Positions 1 through 10,412 of a stretch of DNA of 64,000 nucleotides are shown here, piece after piece (position 1 is the first letter of the stretch; the number at the start of each line of letters is the position of its first letter). Source of the DNA: Micromonospora coxensis (lineage in GTDB: Bacteria > Actinomycetota > Actinomycetes > Mycobacteriales > Micromonosporaceae); contig NZ_LT607753.1 of assembly GCF_900090295.1 (NCBI RefSeq), positions 1,736,001 to 1,800,000 of the forward strand, given 5' to 3'. Under the pieces are notes generated by a model. It was not told where the DNA came from, did no database searches, and saw only the letters and a list, made by a program, of their open reading frames with translations. A program made the position numbers and the translations under genes.

Positions 1-1
1 C

Positions 2-1312
2 TGGAGCCAGCAGCACCTCGCCGACGCGCTCTGCGCCGCCGCCGGCACGCCCACCCTGACCCGGCACGAGGTGTCCCGCTGGGAGCGGGCGGTACGGGTG
101 CCGGGCGAACGCTGGCGGCGTCACCTCGCCGCCGTGCTGGACGCGCCGGCCGGGCCGCTCGCCGACGCGCCGTCCCGCCGCCGCCCGCCCGGTCCCGCCC
201 CGGCAACCCGCTCCCGGTCGGCGTTGCTGGCCCTGGCCCGGCGTTGGGCGGCGGACCCGTCCGCGCCCCTGCTGCTCAACCCGGCCACGATCGACCACGT
301 CGCCGGGCCGTCACCCGACGGGTCGGCGGCCGACGGTGACCCGGCGGGGCCACCACCGGGCGACCACCTGTCCGACGCCTTCGGGCTCGCCGAGCTGCGC
401 CGGCTCGACGACCTGGCCGGCGGCGCGGACCTGGCCCCGGCCGGGGCGTACCGGCTGCGGCGGGTCGCCCGGGCGCTGCGCCGCGCCGGGCCGACCGGGC
501 GGCGGCGGTTGCTGCCGGCGCTGGCCGAGGCCGCCCAGTTCGCCGGGTGGCTCGACGGCGACGCCGGTGACCTGGCCGCCGGGCTGGACGCGCACCGTCT
601 CGGGTTGCGGGCCGCCGCCGCGACCGGCGACCGGGCGTTCGCCGGGCACGTGCTCGGCTCCGCCAGTCACCTGCTGGCCGGGGCCGGCGATGCCGAGGGC
701 GCGCTGCTGCTGGCCCGCGCCGGGTACGCCGGGGCCCGCCGCGCGGGCAGCCCGGGACTCCGGACGCTGCTGCTGCACCGGGTGGCGCTGGCCGCCGCGC
801 TCGCCGGCCGCGCCCCGGCCGGGCGGCAGGCGCTGGACGCCGCCCGGCGCACGGCCGAGGCCGTCGAGCCGGCCACCGAACCGGCGTGGCTCTACTGGCT
901 GGACGGCGACGAGCTGGCCGCGATGACCGGCCGCACCCTGGTCGCGCTGGGCCGCCCCGGGCCGGCGGTGCCGCTGCTGCACGCCGCCGGCTCCGGCCGG
1001 GGCCCACGCAGCGCGGCCGTCTACGGCGGCTGGCTGGCCCGGGGACTGCTCCGGCTCGGCGAGGTCGACCGGGCCGCCGCCGTGGCCGGGGCCGCGCTGC
1101 ACGACGCCGTCCGGGCCGGCTCGACGCGGGCCGCCGCCGCGCTGGTGGAGGTGGACCGGCGGCTCACCGCACATCGCGCCGAGCCGGCGGTACGGCGCTG
1201 GCGCGCGCTGCTCGCCGACGCCCGCCCCTACCTGCCCCGGCCGCCCACGCCTCACCGACGAGCGACGACGCGCCGACCCCGTGGTCGGGCGGGACCGGCC
1301 CGGACCGGCTAG
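2..1312 (+). CDS. Helix-turn-helix regulator with helical-repeat C-terminus (5' partial)
   Basis: The reading frame is open from base 2, so the true start lies outside the window. The first residues (WSQQHLADAL, then TRHEVSRWER) have the shape of an XRE-type helix-turn-helix ending in the usual V-S-R-W-E turn. The remaining ~380 residues are Ala/Leu/Arg-rich with helical, TPR-like periodicity and no recognisable catalytic motif. Actinobacteria carry many such HTH-plus-TPR regulators whose ligand is unknown. The gene ends 9 bp before the prenyl synthase start, and its TAG stop forms part of that gene's probable -10 box. The HTH call is moderate because the first helix is cut off; target genes cannot be inferred. 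Confidence 0.7.
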   Translation, partial: WSQQHLADALCAAAGTPTLTRHEVSRWERAVRVPGERWRRHLAAVLDAPAGPLADAPSRRRPPGPAPATRSRSALLALARRWAADPSAPLLLNPATIDHVAGPSPDGSAADGDPAGPPPGDHLSDAFGLAELRRLDDLAGGADLAPAGAYRLRRVARALRRAGPTGRRRLLPALAEAAQFAGWLDGDAGDLAAGLDAHRLGLRAAAATGDRAFAGHVLGSASHLLAGAGDAEGALLLARAGYAGARRAGSPGLRTLLLHRVALAAALAGRAPAGRQALDAARRTAEAVEPATEPAWLYWLDGDELAAMTGRTLVALGRPGPAVPLLHAAGSGRGPRSAAVYGGWLARGLLRLGEVDRAAAVAGAALHDAVRAGSTRAAAALVEVDRRLTAHRAEPAVRRWRALLADARPYLPRPPTPHRRATTRRPRGRAGPARTG

Positions 1313-1315
1313 CGT
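1310..1315 (+). promoter_or_regulatory. Probable -10 box for a leaderless prenyl synthase mRNA
   Basis: TAGCGT fits the actinobacterial -10 consensus TAnnnT and lies 6 bp before the GTG at 1322, so transcription would begin at or next to the start codon. No Shine-Dalgarno sequence precedes the GTG. The box includes the stop codon of the upstream gene. Confidence 0.45.
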
Positions 1316-1321
1316 TCTGGC

Positions 1322-2404
1322 GTGACCCACGCTGCTCCCGTCTCCCCCGTCGACCGTGCCGGCCTGCGGCAGCGGGTCGACAAGGCCCTCGCCGAGTTCC
1401 TGACGCACCAGCGCGCCCGGCTGGCCCTCGTCGACGACGCGCTGACGCCGGTCGCCGAGGCGATCGAGGCGTTCGTGCTGGGCGGCGGCAAGCGGCTGCG
1501 CCCGGCGTTCGCGTACTGGGGGTTCCGGGGAGCCGGCGGGGTGGACTCCGACCAGGTGGTGACCGCCCTGGCGGCGCTGGAGTTCGTCCAGGCCAGCGCC
1601 CTGATCCACGACGACCTGATGGACCGGTCGGACACCCGGCGCGGCGAGCCCTCGGTGCACCGGCGGTTCGCTGCCCGGCACCGCGCGGCGGGCTGGGGCG
1701 GCGACCCGGACGGCTTCGGCGACGCGGCGGCGGTGCTGCTCGGCGACCTCTGCCTGGTCTGGTCCGACGAGCTGCTGCACTCCGCCGGCCTGGAGCCGCG
1801 CACGGTGGCGCGGGCCCGCCCGGTCTTCGACGAGATGCGCACCGAGGTGACCGTCGGGCAGTACCTGGACGTGCTGACCCAGGCCACCGGGGACACCTCG
1901 CTGGAGCGGGCCGGCAAGGTGGCCCGGTACAAGTCGGCGAAGTACACCGTCGAACGGCCGCTGCTGGTCGGCGGGGCGCTGGCCGAGGCGTCGGCGGACG
2001 TCCGCGCGGCCTACTCGGCGTACGGGCTGCCGCTGGGCGAGGCGTTCCAGCTCCGCGACGACGTGCTCGGGGTCTTCGGCGACCCGGCCCTGACCGGCAA
2101 GCCGGCCGGCGACGACCTGCGCGAGGGCAAGCGCACCTATCTGGTGGCGGCGACCGTGGAGGCGACCGACGACGCCGGCCGTGAGCTGCTGCTGTCCCGG
2201 CTGGGCGACCCGGAGCTGGACGAGGACGGGGTGGCCGAGCTGCGCGAGCTGATCGCCGGGTGCGGCGCGCTGGCGCGTACCGAACAGCGGATCGTCACCC
2301 TGACCGACGCCGCCCTGGCCGCCCTCACCACCGTCGACCTCGACACCGAGGCCCGCCAGTCCCTGGTCGACCTCGCCATCGCCGCCACCCGCCGGGCCGA
2401 CTGA
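1322..2404 (+). CDS. idsA2: Polyprenyl (geranylgeranyl-type) diphosphate synthase
   Basis: This enzyme condenses isopentenyl diphosphate with allylic diphosphates to make C20-or-longer isoprenoid chains in the cytosol. The 360-residue product has the family's GGGKRLRP motif at residues 54-61, the first aspartate-rich motif DDLMD at 97-101, and the second at 246-254 (DDVLG then D254). It has the usual length for the IdsA/GrcC group. Residues just before the first motif are small (Ser92, Ala93), which in this family tends to allow longer products; chain length remains inference. In M. tuberculosis idsA2 (Rv2173) sits near Rv2175c and pknL, and the same neighbours occur here. The GTG at 1322 is chosen because a -10 box lies 6 bp upstream. 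Confidence 0.9.
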   Translation: MTHAAPVSPVDRAGLRQRVDKALAEFLTHQRARLALVDDALTPVAEAIEAFVLGGGKRLRPAFAYWGFRGAGGVDSDQVVTALAALEFVQASALIHDDLMDRSDTRRGEPSVHRRFAARHRAAGWGGDPDGFGDAAAVLLGDLCLVWSDELLHSAGLEPRTVARARPVFDEMRTEVTVGQYLDVLTQATGDTSLERAGKVARYKSAKYTVERPLLVGGALAEASADVRAAYSAYGLPLGEAFQLRDDVLGVFGDPALTGKPAGDDLREGKRTYLVAATVEATDDAGRELLLSRLGDPELDEDGVAELRELIAGCGALARTEQRIVTLTDAALAALTTVDLDTEARQSLVDLAIAATRRAD

Positions 2405-2459
2405 CGCCTGCTGCCTCCCCGGGCTCCCACCTGCCGGTCTCCCGCCCACCCGAGGGGGG

Positions 2460-2514
2460 TGATCATGAAGTTGACGGCAGTTGTGGGTCTCCACTGCCGC
2501 CAACTTCATGATCA
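2460..2514. repeat. Palindromic element, TGATCATGAAGTT core
   Basis: Two 22-nt arms (2460-2481 and 2493-2514) are inverted copies with one mismatch, around an 11-nt loop. The outer part TGATCATGAAGTT closely matches the arms of the elements at 7744-7806 and 57808-57868 (TGATCAAGAAGTT). It could act as a transcription terminator, but recurrence elsewhere points to a dispersed repeat. Confidence 0.75.
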
Positions 2515-2528
2515 TCGGCCCGTGCCGA

Positions 2529-2642
2529 CACCGCCGTACGCAGCAGTCGCTGCATCGCCTGCGGATCATCGCGACCCGCCCGTCCCGCGAGGGACCGACA
2601 GGTCTCACGTTCCACCGCCTCGTTCAGGAGGACGCGCCAACG
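2529..2642 (-). pseudogene. Relic of an IS701/IS4-type transposase N-terminus
   Basis: The minus-strand translation contains VERETCRSLAGRAG followed by DDPQAMQRLLRTAV. This resembles the segment of IS701-family transposases that reads roughly R/K-N-C-W-x-L-A-E-x-A-G, then P-x-x-M-Q-x-L-L. The similarity stops at the palindromic element at 2460-2514, and the catalytic DDE region is absent. I read it as debris of an insertion sequence cut or interrupted near the palindrome. The match is from memory of the family and covers only about 38 residues, so chance similarity is possible. Confidence 0.45.
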
Positions 2643-2722
2643 GCCAGGGTCTCCGCTGTGCACGCGGCCACCGCACGATCTTCGGTTGCCCTCACGAACC
2701 ATCGATGATCAACGCGGCTAGC

Positions 2723-2754
2723 CGTCCTCATGCGCGCGCCACGCCCGACGCCGA
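2723..2754 (+). repeat. Imperfect direct repeat, left copy
   Basis: This 32-bp segment is similar to 4203-4235; the 3' part (CGCGCCACGCCC, then ACGCCGA) is almost identical, while the 5' part has a few mismatches and one gap. The two copies bracket the low-GC protease gene. Confidence 0.45.
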
Positions 2755-2793
2755 AGCCAGCTGACGTCGGAGTACCGACCAGAGGCGTCCCTG

Positions 2794-3795
2794 TCAGTAC
2801 AGGACACCCATCCCCGTGAGATCACCGCTCCGCTTGACTCGCTTGTTCACTCCCGTACCGAGCGTCGGATACATCACCGGATAGGAGGAGGACGTGTAGT
2901 GCGCCAAGCCAAAGCCGTGCCCAGCCTCGTGCGTGGCAACGGAGATGAGATCGTACCGCCCCGAAGGGACGGTTCCGGAGAGGCCGGTGAACCAATTCGT
3001 GACCCGATTGTTGAATGCTATGTCGACTTCCACCCGGAAGCCGGAGCCGTCGACCCACGAGTAGGTAGCCCCCAAGATGCCCGGATCAAATCCGGCCCAC
3101 CCGACCACATTTCCGTTGTCTCTCGTTCCCCACGTGTAACGAGTGGTCGACCCGCGGTAGTCGGAAGTGGCGGCCGTCCAGTCCGTGCCGCATGCGGAAG
3201 AATCGTCAGTTATGAACTTGAAGCCGTACTGAATGGCTTGAAGCGCATCTGAGGCTGGCTGTGACTTACTGTTGTAGGTCCAGGGATATGTAGAGTTGAC
3301 CCACACCCCGCCACTGAAGGCGTATTGCGTATAGCTTCCACACCATGCAGGCGCGGCTGCCAGCAGGGAAGCCTGAGTCTTCGTCGCCCCAGCTGGTTCT
3401 GGTTTGGCAAGAATGCGGTTGAGAGCACCCGCCGTGGCTGTGGATCCCAGCGCAGCCTCTCCGTCGATCCGCAGCGCCAGCTGACCGTCGGCCGCCCGAT
3501 AGACGGACGCCGCACTCGGACTCGCCGAACCGTGCGTCCGGAGAAGCTGCACCGTGGCGACCGTGCCTGGCTCTGGAACCGCAACCTCGAGATCCTCGGC
3601 GACTCGGACGACCGTCGCCGGAGCCAATCGGCAAGAAATGCCGACCGCCTTGATTTCACTTGGCGACAGGGTCGAGTCGCACGGAACCCCGGCAGCGAAC
3701 GACGGGGTCGCCGACATCAAGGCGACCGCAGGCATCAGAGCGGTCAACGCGATCACGACGCCAGCTGCCCGACCGCGGTTTGTTTGTCGAGTCAT
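2794..3795 (-). CDS. Secreted matrixin-like zinc metalloprotease
   Basis: The 333-residue precursor starts with a basic n-region and hydrophobic core (about residues 1-35, ending SFAAG), a typical Sec signal. The zinc motif HEAGHGFGLAH (residues 289-299, HExxHxxGxxH) plus a downstream Met (YPVMYP, Met308) defines a metzincin with a Met-turn, most like peptidase family M10. The region before the catalytic domain has Cys, Trp and Tyr-rich stretches and could include a prodomain; I cannot assign a cysteine switch. The gene is visibly poorer in G+C at third codon positions than all neighbours, and it interrupts an otherwise conserved locus together with transposase debris. Horizontal acquisition is therefore likely. 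The Shine-Dalgarno sequence is weak. Substrate unknown. Confidence 0.8.
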   Translation of the reverse strand: MTRQTNRGRAAGVVIALTALMPAVALMSATPSFAAGVPCDSTLSPSEIKAVGISCRLAPATVVRVAEDLEVAVPEPGTVATVQLLRTHGSASPSAASVYRAADGQLALRIDGEAALGSTATAGALNRILAKPEPAGATKTQASLLAAAPAWCGSYTQYAFSGGVWVNSTYPWTYNSKSQPASDALQAIQYGFKFITDDSSACGTDWTAATSDYRGSTTRYTWGTRDNGNVVGWAGFDPGILGATYSWVDGSGFRVEVDIAFNNRVTNWFTGLSGTVPSGRYDLISVATHEAGHGFGLAHYTSSSYPVMYPTLGTGVNKRVKRSGDLTGMGVLY

Positions 3796-3995
3796 GGAAT
3801 GTCTAGCCCCCGTTGATAATTCTGCACTTAAATACTTGGATGTGTAGATACACTACGAGACCGCGCTCTGTTCGTCAAGATTCATGTCCGTCCACCACAC
3901 AGGGGCATTGCGCAGTCCGATGACGGAGCCCTGAGCTGGGTATTCGCAGGGTGAGTGGCACCTGCGGAGGCTCAGGTGGCGAGTGGAATCAAATT

Positions 3996-4010
3996 GGTGA
4001 TCATGAAATT
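3996..4010 (+). repeat. Solitary half of the palindromic repeat
   Basis: GGTGATCATGAAATT matches the outer arm of the palindromes at 2460-2514 and 7744-7806, with one substitution in GAAGTT. No inverted partner follows within the next 200 bp, so this looks like a decayed or half element. Confidence 0.45.
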
Positions 4011-4202
4011 CTCTACGCCACCACGGTCACTTCGCACTCCGCGCCGCATCAATCGCCGGCGTTATGGCCGTGGACCTGTCAGCGGATCCCGACACGTGCG
4101 CGACGGCCGCCAGCGGGGCCTCTCGGCAGACCCGCCTGGCGCGCCGCGTCACGTAGCCGCGTACGCCGCCGCGGACCCACCCAGCAGGCACCACCACGCA
4201 AA

Positions 4203-4235
4203 CGTCATCGGTGCCCGCGCCACGCCCAACGCCGA
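4203..4235 (+). repeat. Imperfect direct repeat, right copy
   Basis: Partner of the segment at 2723-2754. Its position just before the wHTH gene means that the pair encloses exactly the low-GC protease gene and its promoter. Confidence 0.45.
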
Positions 4236-4276
4236 CGGGGATGCTGCCGCGCGTCTGGTCACGATCGATCTTCGAG

Positions 4277-4666
4277 TCAGAAGCCGAGGGCTTGGGCGCG
4301 GCGTTTGACCTCGCGGGCCTGGTCGCCGCCGAGGGCGGTGGCCGCGGAGCCGCCGGGGAGGGTGTCGTCGGGGGCGTAGAGCCAGGCCAGCGACTCCTCG
4401 TCGTCGTAGCCGGCGTCGGTCAGCAGGTTCAGCACGCCCGGCAGGTGCTTGAGCACCGTCTTGTTCGCCACCAGGTCGGCCGGGATCCGGCGGACGCCGT
4501 CACGGCGGACCGCGATCAACTCCCGGTCGCGGATCATCTGGTGGACCTTGCTGATGTTCAGGTCCAGGCGCTCGGCGACCTCGGGCAGGGTCAGCCAGGC
4601 GGCCGGGTCGGTCGGGCCGGGAAGGCCGGCGCCGGAGGCCCGGTCGGCGGGTACGGAATCGGTCAC
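4277..4666 (-). CDS. Rv2175c-like winged-helix DNA-binding protein
   Basis: This 129-residue protein has a central winged-helix core (WLTLPEVAERLDL, then SKVHQMIRDREL and RRDGVRRIPA) and a C-terminal helical part ending QALGF. This is the layout of M. tuberculosis Rv2175c, a DNA-binding protein phosphorylated by PknL. The gene is divergent from pknL exactly as in mycobacteria. I take the GTG at 4666 (VTDSVPADRA) rather than the farther ATG at 4777, because the upstream extension is basic, Cys-rich and unlike the family. A Thr at position 2 and others in the N-terminal tail could be phosphorylated, but the acceptor site is not deducible. DNA targets are unknown. Confidence 0.85.
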   Translation of the reverse strand: MTDSVPADRASGAGLPGPTDPAAWLTLPEVAERLDLNISKVHQMIRDRELIAVRRDGVRRIPADLVANKTVLKHLPGVLNLLTDAGYDDEESLAWLYAPDDTLPGGSAATALGGDQAREVKRRAQALGF

Positions 4667-4796
4667 CCGAACACCCTGCCACGTCGCCCCGCACCGACCG
4701 CAGCGGCACCCCGGGTGGCCTGGGCGAGCGCGGCGGGACGGTCCGGAACGGGGCCCGGGCTGTAGCATCCTGTTCAACCTTCACCCTCCGGACACA

Positions 4797-4802
4797 TAGA
4801 CT
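4797..4802 (+). promoter_or_regulatory. Probable -10 box of pknL
   Basis: TAGACT lies 8 bp before the ATG at 4811, with TTCAAC at 4773-4778 about 18 bp upstream as a possible -35. No Shine-Dalgarno sequence is present, so a leaderless transcript is likely. Confidence 0.5.
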
Positions 4803-4810
4803 GCCTGCCG

Positions 4811-6796
4811 ATGGACACACAGGTCGCCGACACGTTGCTGGGCTCGCTGCTCGACGGGCGCTACCGCATTCGCGGACGCGTCGCGCGCGGCGGGATGGCG
4901 ACCGTGTACACCGCCACCGACGAGCGCCTGGAGCGCACCGTGGCGGTCAAGATCATTCACCCGTCGCAGGCCCCGGACGCCCGCGCCCGCACCGCCGGGT
5001 TCATGGAGCGCTTCACCGACGAGGCCAAGACGATCGCCCGGTTGACCCACCCGAACGTGGTGGCGGTCTACGACCAGGGCGTCCACGCCGGCCTTCCCTA
5101 CCTGGTGATGGAGTACGTCCGGGGCCGCACCCTGCGCGACGTGCTGGCCGAGCGACGCCGGCTCAACCCGGACGAGGCGCTGGCGATCATGGAGCAGATG
5201 CTCGCCGCGGTCGCCGCCGCGCACCGGGCCGGGCTGGTCCACCGCGACGTCAAGCCGGAGAACGTGCTGGTCGCCGAGGCGCCCACCGGCGGCGCGGCCA
5301 ACCTCGTCGACAGCGTCGTCAAGGTCGCCGACTTCGGGCTGGCCCGTGCCGTCGAGGCCAGCGCCGACGAGGCCGACGGCAACCAGCTCATGGCGACCGT
5401 GGCGTACGTCGCGCCGGAGCTGGTCACCGACGGTCACGCCGACCCGCGTACCGACGTCTACTCCGCCGGCATCGTGCTGTTCGAGATGCTCACCGGCCGG
5501 GTCCCGTACGACGGCGACCGGCCGGTGGAGGTGGCCTGGCAGCACGTCGACCGGGATGTACCGGCCCCGTCGACCCTGGTGCCCGGGCTGCCCAAGGTGC
5601 TCGACGACCTGGTGGCCCGGGCCACCCGGCGGGACCCGGGGGCGCGACCGACCGACGCCGGCGCCCTGCTGGCCGAGGTGCAGGTGGCCCGGGACGACCT
5701 GGGCAACCCGAACAACTCGCACACCGCCGTGCTGCGCCGGGTGACCGACGACGCGCCGGCGGTCGCCCAGCCGACCATGGTGGTCGCGGCGGTCGCGCCG
5801 GCCACGCGTCCCGCCTGGGCCAAGCTTCCCGAGGGCGGCCCGCAGCGGCCGCACCGGCGTCGCGCCGCCCCGGAGTCCGACCTGTGGGCCCGGCTCACCG
5901 CGCTCTGGGCGCAGGTGGCGGCCGGCTCCCGGGGCCGGCTGTCGATCGCCGCCGCGGTGGTGGCCCTCGGCCTGCTCGCCGCGGTCGGCGGCTGGTGGGT
6001 CGGGGTGGGCCGCTACACGGTTGCCCCGCAGCTGGTGAGCCTGACCAAGGCCGAGGCGCAGGCCCAGGCCGACCGGGGCGGCTTCACCGTCACGTACGCC
6101 CAGCCCCGCTACGACGAGACCGTCCCCCGGGACAGCGTCGTGGCGCAGAGCCCCACCTCGGCCGCGAAGATCCTCAAGGGCGGCACGATCACCCTGACCC
6201 TGTCCCTGGGTCCGGAGCGCTTCCCCGTACCGGACGTGGTCGGCAAGGACTTCGAGCTGGCCGAGGCGGATCTGACCAGCGCCAACCTGGTGGTGGTCAA
6301 GGGCTCCTCACGCTACGACGACAACCTGCCCGCGGGCGTGGTGGTGGACACCAACCCCAAGGTGGGCGCCGAGGTGAAGCCGGGCACGAAGATCACCCTC
6401 GTGCTGAGCAAGGGCAAGGCGCCGATCTCGGTGCCCAACCTGGTCGGCCGGAACGTCAACGACGCGCGGGCGGCGCTGGCGCAGCTCGGCCTGGTGCCGG
6501 TGGAGACGTACAAGGACTCCGACAAGCCCAAGGACGAGATCCTCGGGCAGAGCCCCGCCACCGGCGCCGGCGTCGAGAAGGGCGCGCAGGTCCGCCTCGA
6601 CGTCAGCAAGGGCCCCGCGCAGGTGATCGTGCCCCGGGTGGTGGACCTGCCGTGCCCGCAGGCGAAGCAGCAGCTGGAGAGCCAGGGCTTCCCGGTGACC
6701 GTGCAGTTCAACCCGAACGGCATCGCCCGGTTCCAGAACCCGCCGGAGAACTCCCCCGTGCCGCCGGGCACCACGATCACCATCGGGTGCCTGTGA
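4811..6796 (+). CDS. pknL: Transmembrane Ser/Thr protein kinase with four PASTA domains (PknL)
   Basis: The 661-residue protein has an N-terminal Hanks-type kinase domain (about 15-290). It shows a Gly-rich loop (residues 24-28), catalytic Lys47, HRD at 144-146 in HRDVKPEN, DFG at 174-176 and APE at 201-203, so it should be active. A Pro/Arg-rich juxtamembrane segment precedes one membrane helix (about 377-399). Outside are four PASTA repeats (about 401-466, 469-535, 537-603 and 605-661), which in related kinases bind peptidoglycan fragments or lipid II. M. tuberculosis PknL lacks PASTA repeats, whereas some other actinobacterial orthologues have them. The divergent wHTH gene is the likely substrate by analogy with Rv2175c. 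The stop overlaps the next start by one base. Confidence 0.93.
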   Translation: MDTQVADTLLGSLLDGRYRIRGRVARGGMATVYTATDERLERTVAVKIIHPSQAPDARARTAGFMERFTDEAKTIARLTHPNVVAVYDQGVHAGLPYLVMEYVRGRTLRDVLAERRRLNPDEALAIMEQMLAAVAAAHRAGLVHRDVKPENVLVAEAPTGGAANLVDSVVKVADFGLARAVEASADEADGNQLMATVAYVAPELVTDGHADPRTDVYSAGIVLFEMLTGRVPYDGDRPVEVAWQHVDRDVPAPSTLVPGLPKVLDDLVARATRRDPGARPTDAGALLAEVQVARDDLGNPNNSHTAVLRRVTDDAPAVAQPTMVVAAVAPATRPAWAKLPEGGPQRPHRRRAAPESDLWARLTALWAQVAAGSRGRLSIAAAVVALGLLAAVGGWWVGVGRYTVAPQLVSLTKAEAQAQADRGGFTVTYAQPRYDETVPRDSVVAQSPTSAAKILKGGTITLTLSLGPERFPVPDVVGKDFELAEADLTSANLVVVKGSSRYDDNLPAGVVVDTNPKVGAEVKPGTKITLVLSKGKAPISVPNLVGRNVNDARAALAQLGLVPVETYKDSDKPKDEILGQSPATGAGVEKGAQVRLDVSKGPAQVIVPRVVDLPCPQAKQQLESQGFPVTVQFNPNGIARFQNPPENSPVPPGTTITIGCL

Positions 6797-7659
6797 TGAC
6801 CGCGACCCGTCGTCCGGTCGGCTCGCACACCCCCACCTCGGGTGGCCTGGCCAAGGCGGCGCTGCCGTACCTGGACGCGGCCGGCTCCGAGGTGGTGCAG
6901 GTCTACGTCTCCAACTCGCGCGGCTGGGCGCTGCCGGCCGGTGACCCGATCCAGGACGGGCTGTTCCGCGACGGCTGCGGCGAGCGGGGCGTCCCCGTCT
7001 TCGTCCACGCCTCCCTGCTGGTGAACATCGGCTCGCCCACCCCGGCGACCGTGCAACGCTCGGCGGAGACCCTGGCCCACGCGCTGCGCCGGGGCCGGGC
7101 GATCGGCGCGCGGGGCGTGGTGTTCCACGCCGGCAGCGCCGTCGACGCCGGGCACGTCGAGGCGGCCATGCGGCAGGTACGCGAGACGCTGCTGCCGCTG
7201 CTGGACGAGACGGCGGCGGCCGGCGGGCCGATGCTGCTGGTCGAGCCGAGCGCGGGCGGCGGCCGTTCACTCGCCTCCCGGGTCGAGCACCTCGGCCCCT
7301 ACCTGGACGCGGTGGACCGCCACCCCGGTCTGGGCGTCTGCTTCGACACCTGCCACGCCTGGGCGGCGGGGCACGACCTGGCCGCCGAGGGCGGCATGAC
7401 CGCCACCCTGGACGCCCTGGTGGCCACCGTGGGGGCGGAGCGGCTGCGGCTGGTCCACGCCAACGACTCCAAGGACCTGCTGGGCTCCACCCGGGACCGG
7501 CACGAGAACATCGGCAAGGGCAGCATCGGCGAGCCGGCGTTCGCCGAACTGATGACCCACCCGGCCACCGCCGGCGTCCCCGTCGTGGTGGAGACCCCCA
7601 CGGAGAAGCACGAGGGCCACGCCACCGACATCGCCACCCTCAAACGCCTCCACCCCTGA
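6796..7659 (+). CDS. nfo: Endonuclease IV (AP endonuclease)
   Basis: Endonuclease IV incises DNA 5' to abasic sites and removes 3' blocking groups during base-excision repair, using a three-metal site. The 287-residue protein shows the family signatures in order: VSNSRGW near the N-terminus, FHAGS, LVEPSAGGG, the metal-binding DTCHAWAAGHD, HANDSKD and RHENIGKG, ending with VVETP. The length is normal. The ATG at 6796 shares its A with the TGA stop of pknL (a one-base overlap), so translation is probably coupled to the kinase. A link between cell-wall signalling and repair is not otherwise suggested. Confidence 0.93.
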   Translation: MTATRRPVGSHTPTSGGLAKAALPYLDAAGSEVVQVYVSNSRGWALPAGDPIQDGLFRDGCGERGVPVFVHASLLVNIGSPTPATVQRSAETLAHALRRGRAIGARGVVFHAGSAVDAGHVEAAMRQVRETLLPLLDETAAAGGPMLLVEPSAGGGRSLASRVEHLGPYLDAVDRHPGLGVCFDTCHAWAAGHDLAAEGGMTATLDALVATVGAERLRLVHANDSKDLLGSTRDRHENIGKGSIGEPAFAELMTHPATAGVPVVVETPTEKHEGHATDIATLKRLHP

Positions 7660-7695
7660 CCCACCCAACCACCCGACCCACCCCGTCGCACTCCC

Positions 7696-7743
7696 CTGTC
7701 CCGCTCCCGCCTGTCCCGCTCCCTGTCCCGCTCCCGCCTGTCC
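7696..7743 (+). repeat. C-rich short tandem repeat beside the palindrome
   Basis: Units CTGTCCCGCTCCCGC, CTGTCCCGCTCC, CTGTCCCGCTCCCGC and CTGTCC follow each other without spacers. The complementary strand reads GACAGG-rich, like the array beside the palindrome at 57808-57868. Confidence 0.7.
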
Positions 7744-7806
7744 AGGTGATCAAGAAGTTTGGGTAGCGATATGGCACCTGGGGGTCCGAAAACTTCTTGA
7801 TCACCT
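7744..7806. repeat. Palindromic element, TGATCAAGAAGTTT core
   Basis: Arms 7744-7760 and 7790-7806 are perfect 17-nt inverted copies around a 29-nt spacer. The arm sequence is shared with 57853-57868 and, with one change, with 2460-2514. The element lies in the 226-bp gap between convergent nfo and the threonine aldolase gene, and could also terminate nfo transcription. Confidence 0.8.
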
Positions 7807-7839
7807 AGCCGGGGCGAGAGCGCGGCGAGGCGGAAGCGC

Positions 7840-7873
7840 GGCGAGCCCGGGCCCAGCCGGGCACGGGCTCGCC
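7840..7873 (-). terminator. Hairpin terminator after the threonine aldolase gene
   Basis: A perfect 10-bp GC-rich stem (GGCGAGCCCG and its complement) encloses a 14-nt loop, 12 bp after the aldolase stop codon. There is no clear T-tract, as is common in actinobacteria. Confidence 0.55.
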
Positions 7874-7885
7874 GGACGCCGAGGG

Positions 7886-10412
<2,527 letters not shown>

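Larger units (their letters stand above)
2405..2793. other. Gene-free interval with palindrome and transposase debris
   Basis: This 389-bp interval between the prenyl synthase and the protease gene holds a 55-bp palindromic element, a minus-strand fragment resembling the N-terminus of an IS701-type transposase, and one copy of an imperfect 32-bp direct repeat. No intact gene was found. M. tuberculosis has mptA at the corresponding place, and nothing like it is visible here. Confidence 0.6.
3796..4276. other. Gene-free interval upstream of the protease gene
   Basis: This 481-bp stretch contains the AT-richer promoter region of the protease gene (3796-3900) with a small inverted repeat GTGTA-GA-TACAC at 3842-3853. 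It also contains a single arm of the palindromic repeat family (3996-4010) and the right copy of the imperfect direct repeat (4203-4235). I see no coding region with recognisable motifs; short open frames here are Arg/Pro-rich and unconvincing. Confidence 0.55.

Noticed and set aside
1322..2404. Part of a terpene biosynthetic cluster
   Set aside because: No terpene synthase, P450 or tailoring gene is near; synteny with Rv2173 explains the prenyl synthase as core metabolism.
4081..4276. Coding frames in both strands before the wHTH gene
   Set aside because: Translations are Arg/Pro-rich without motifs, starts lack ribosome sites, and no family was recognised.
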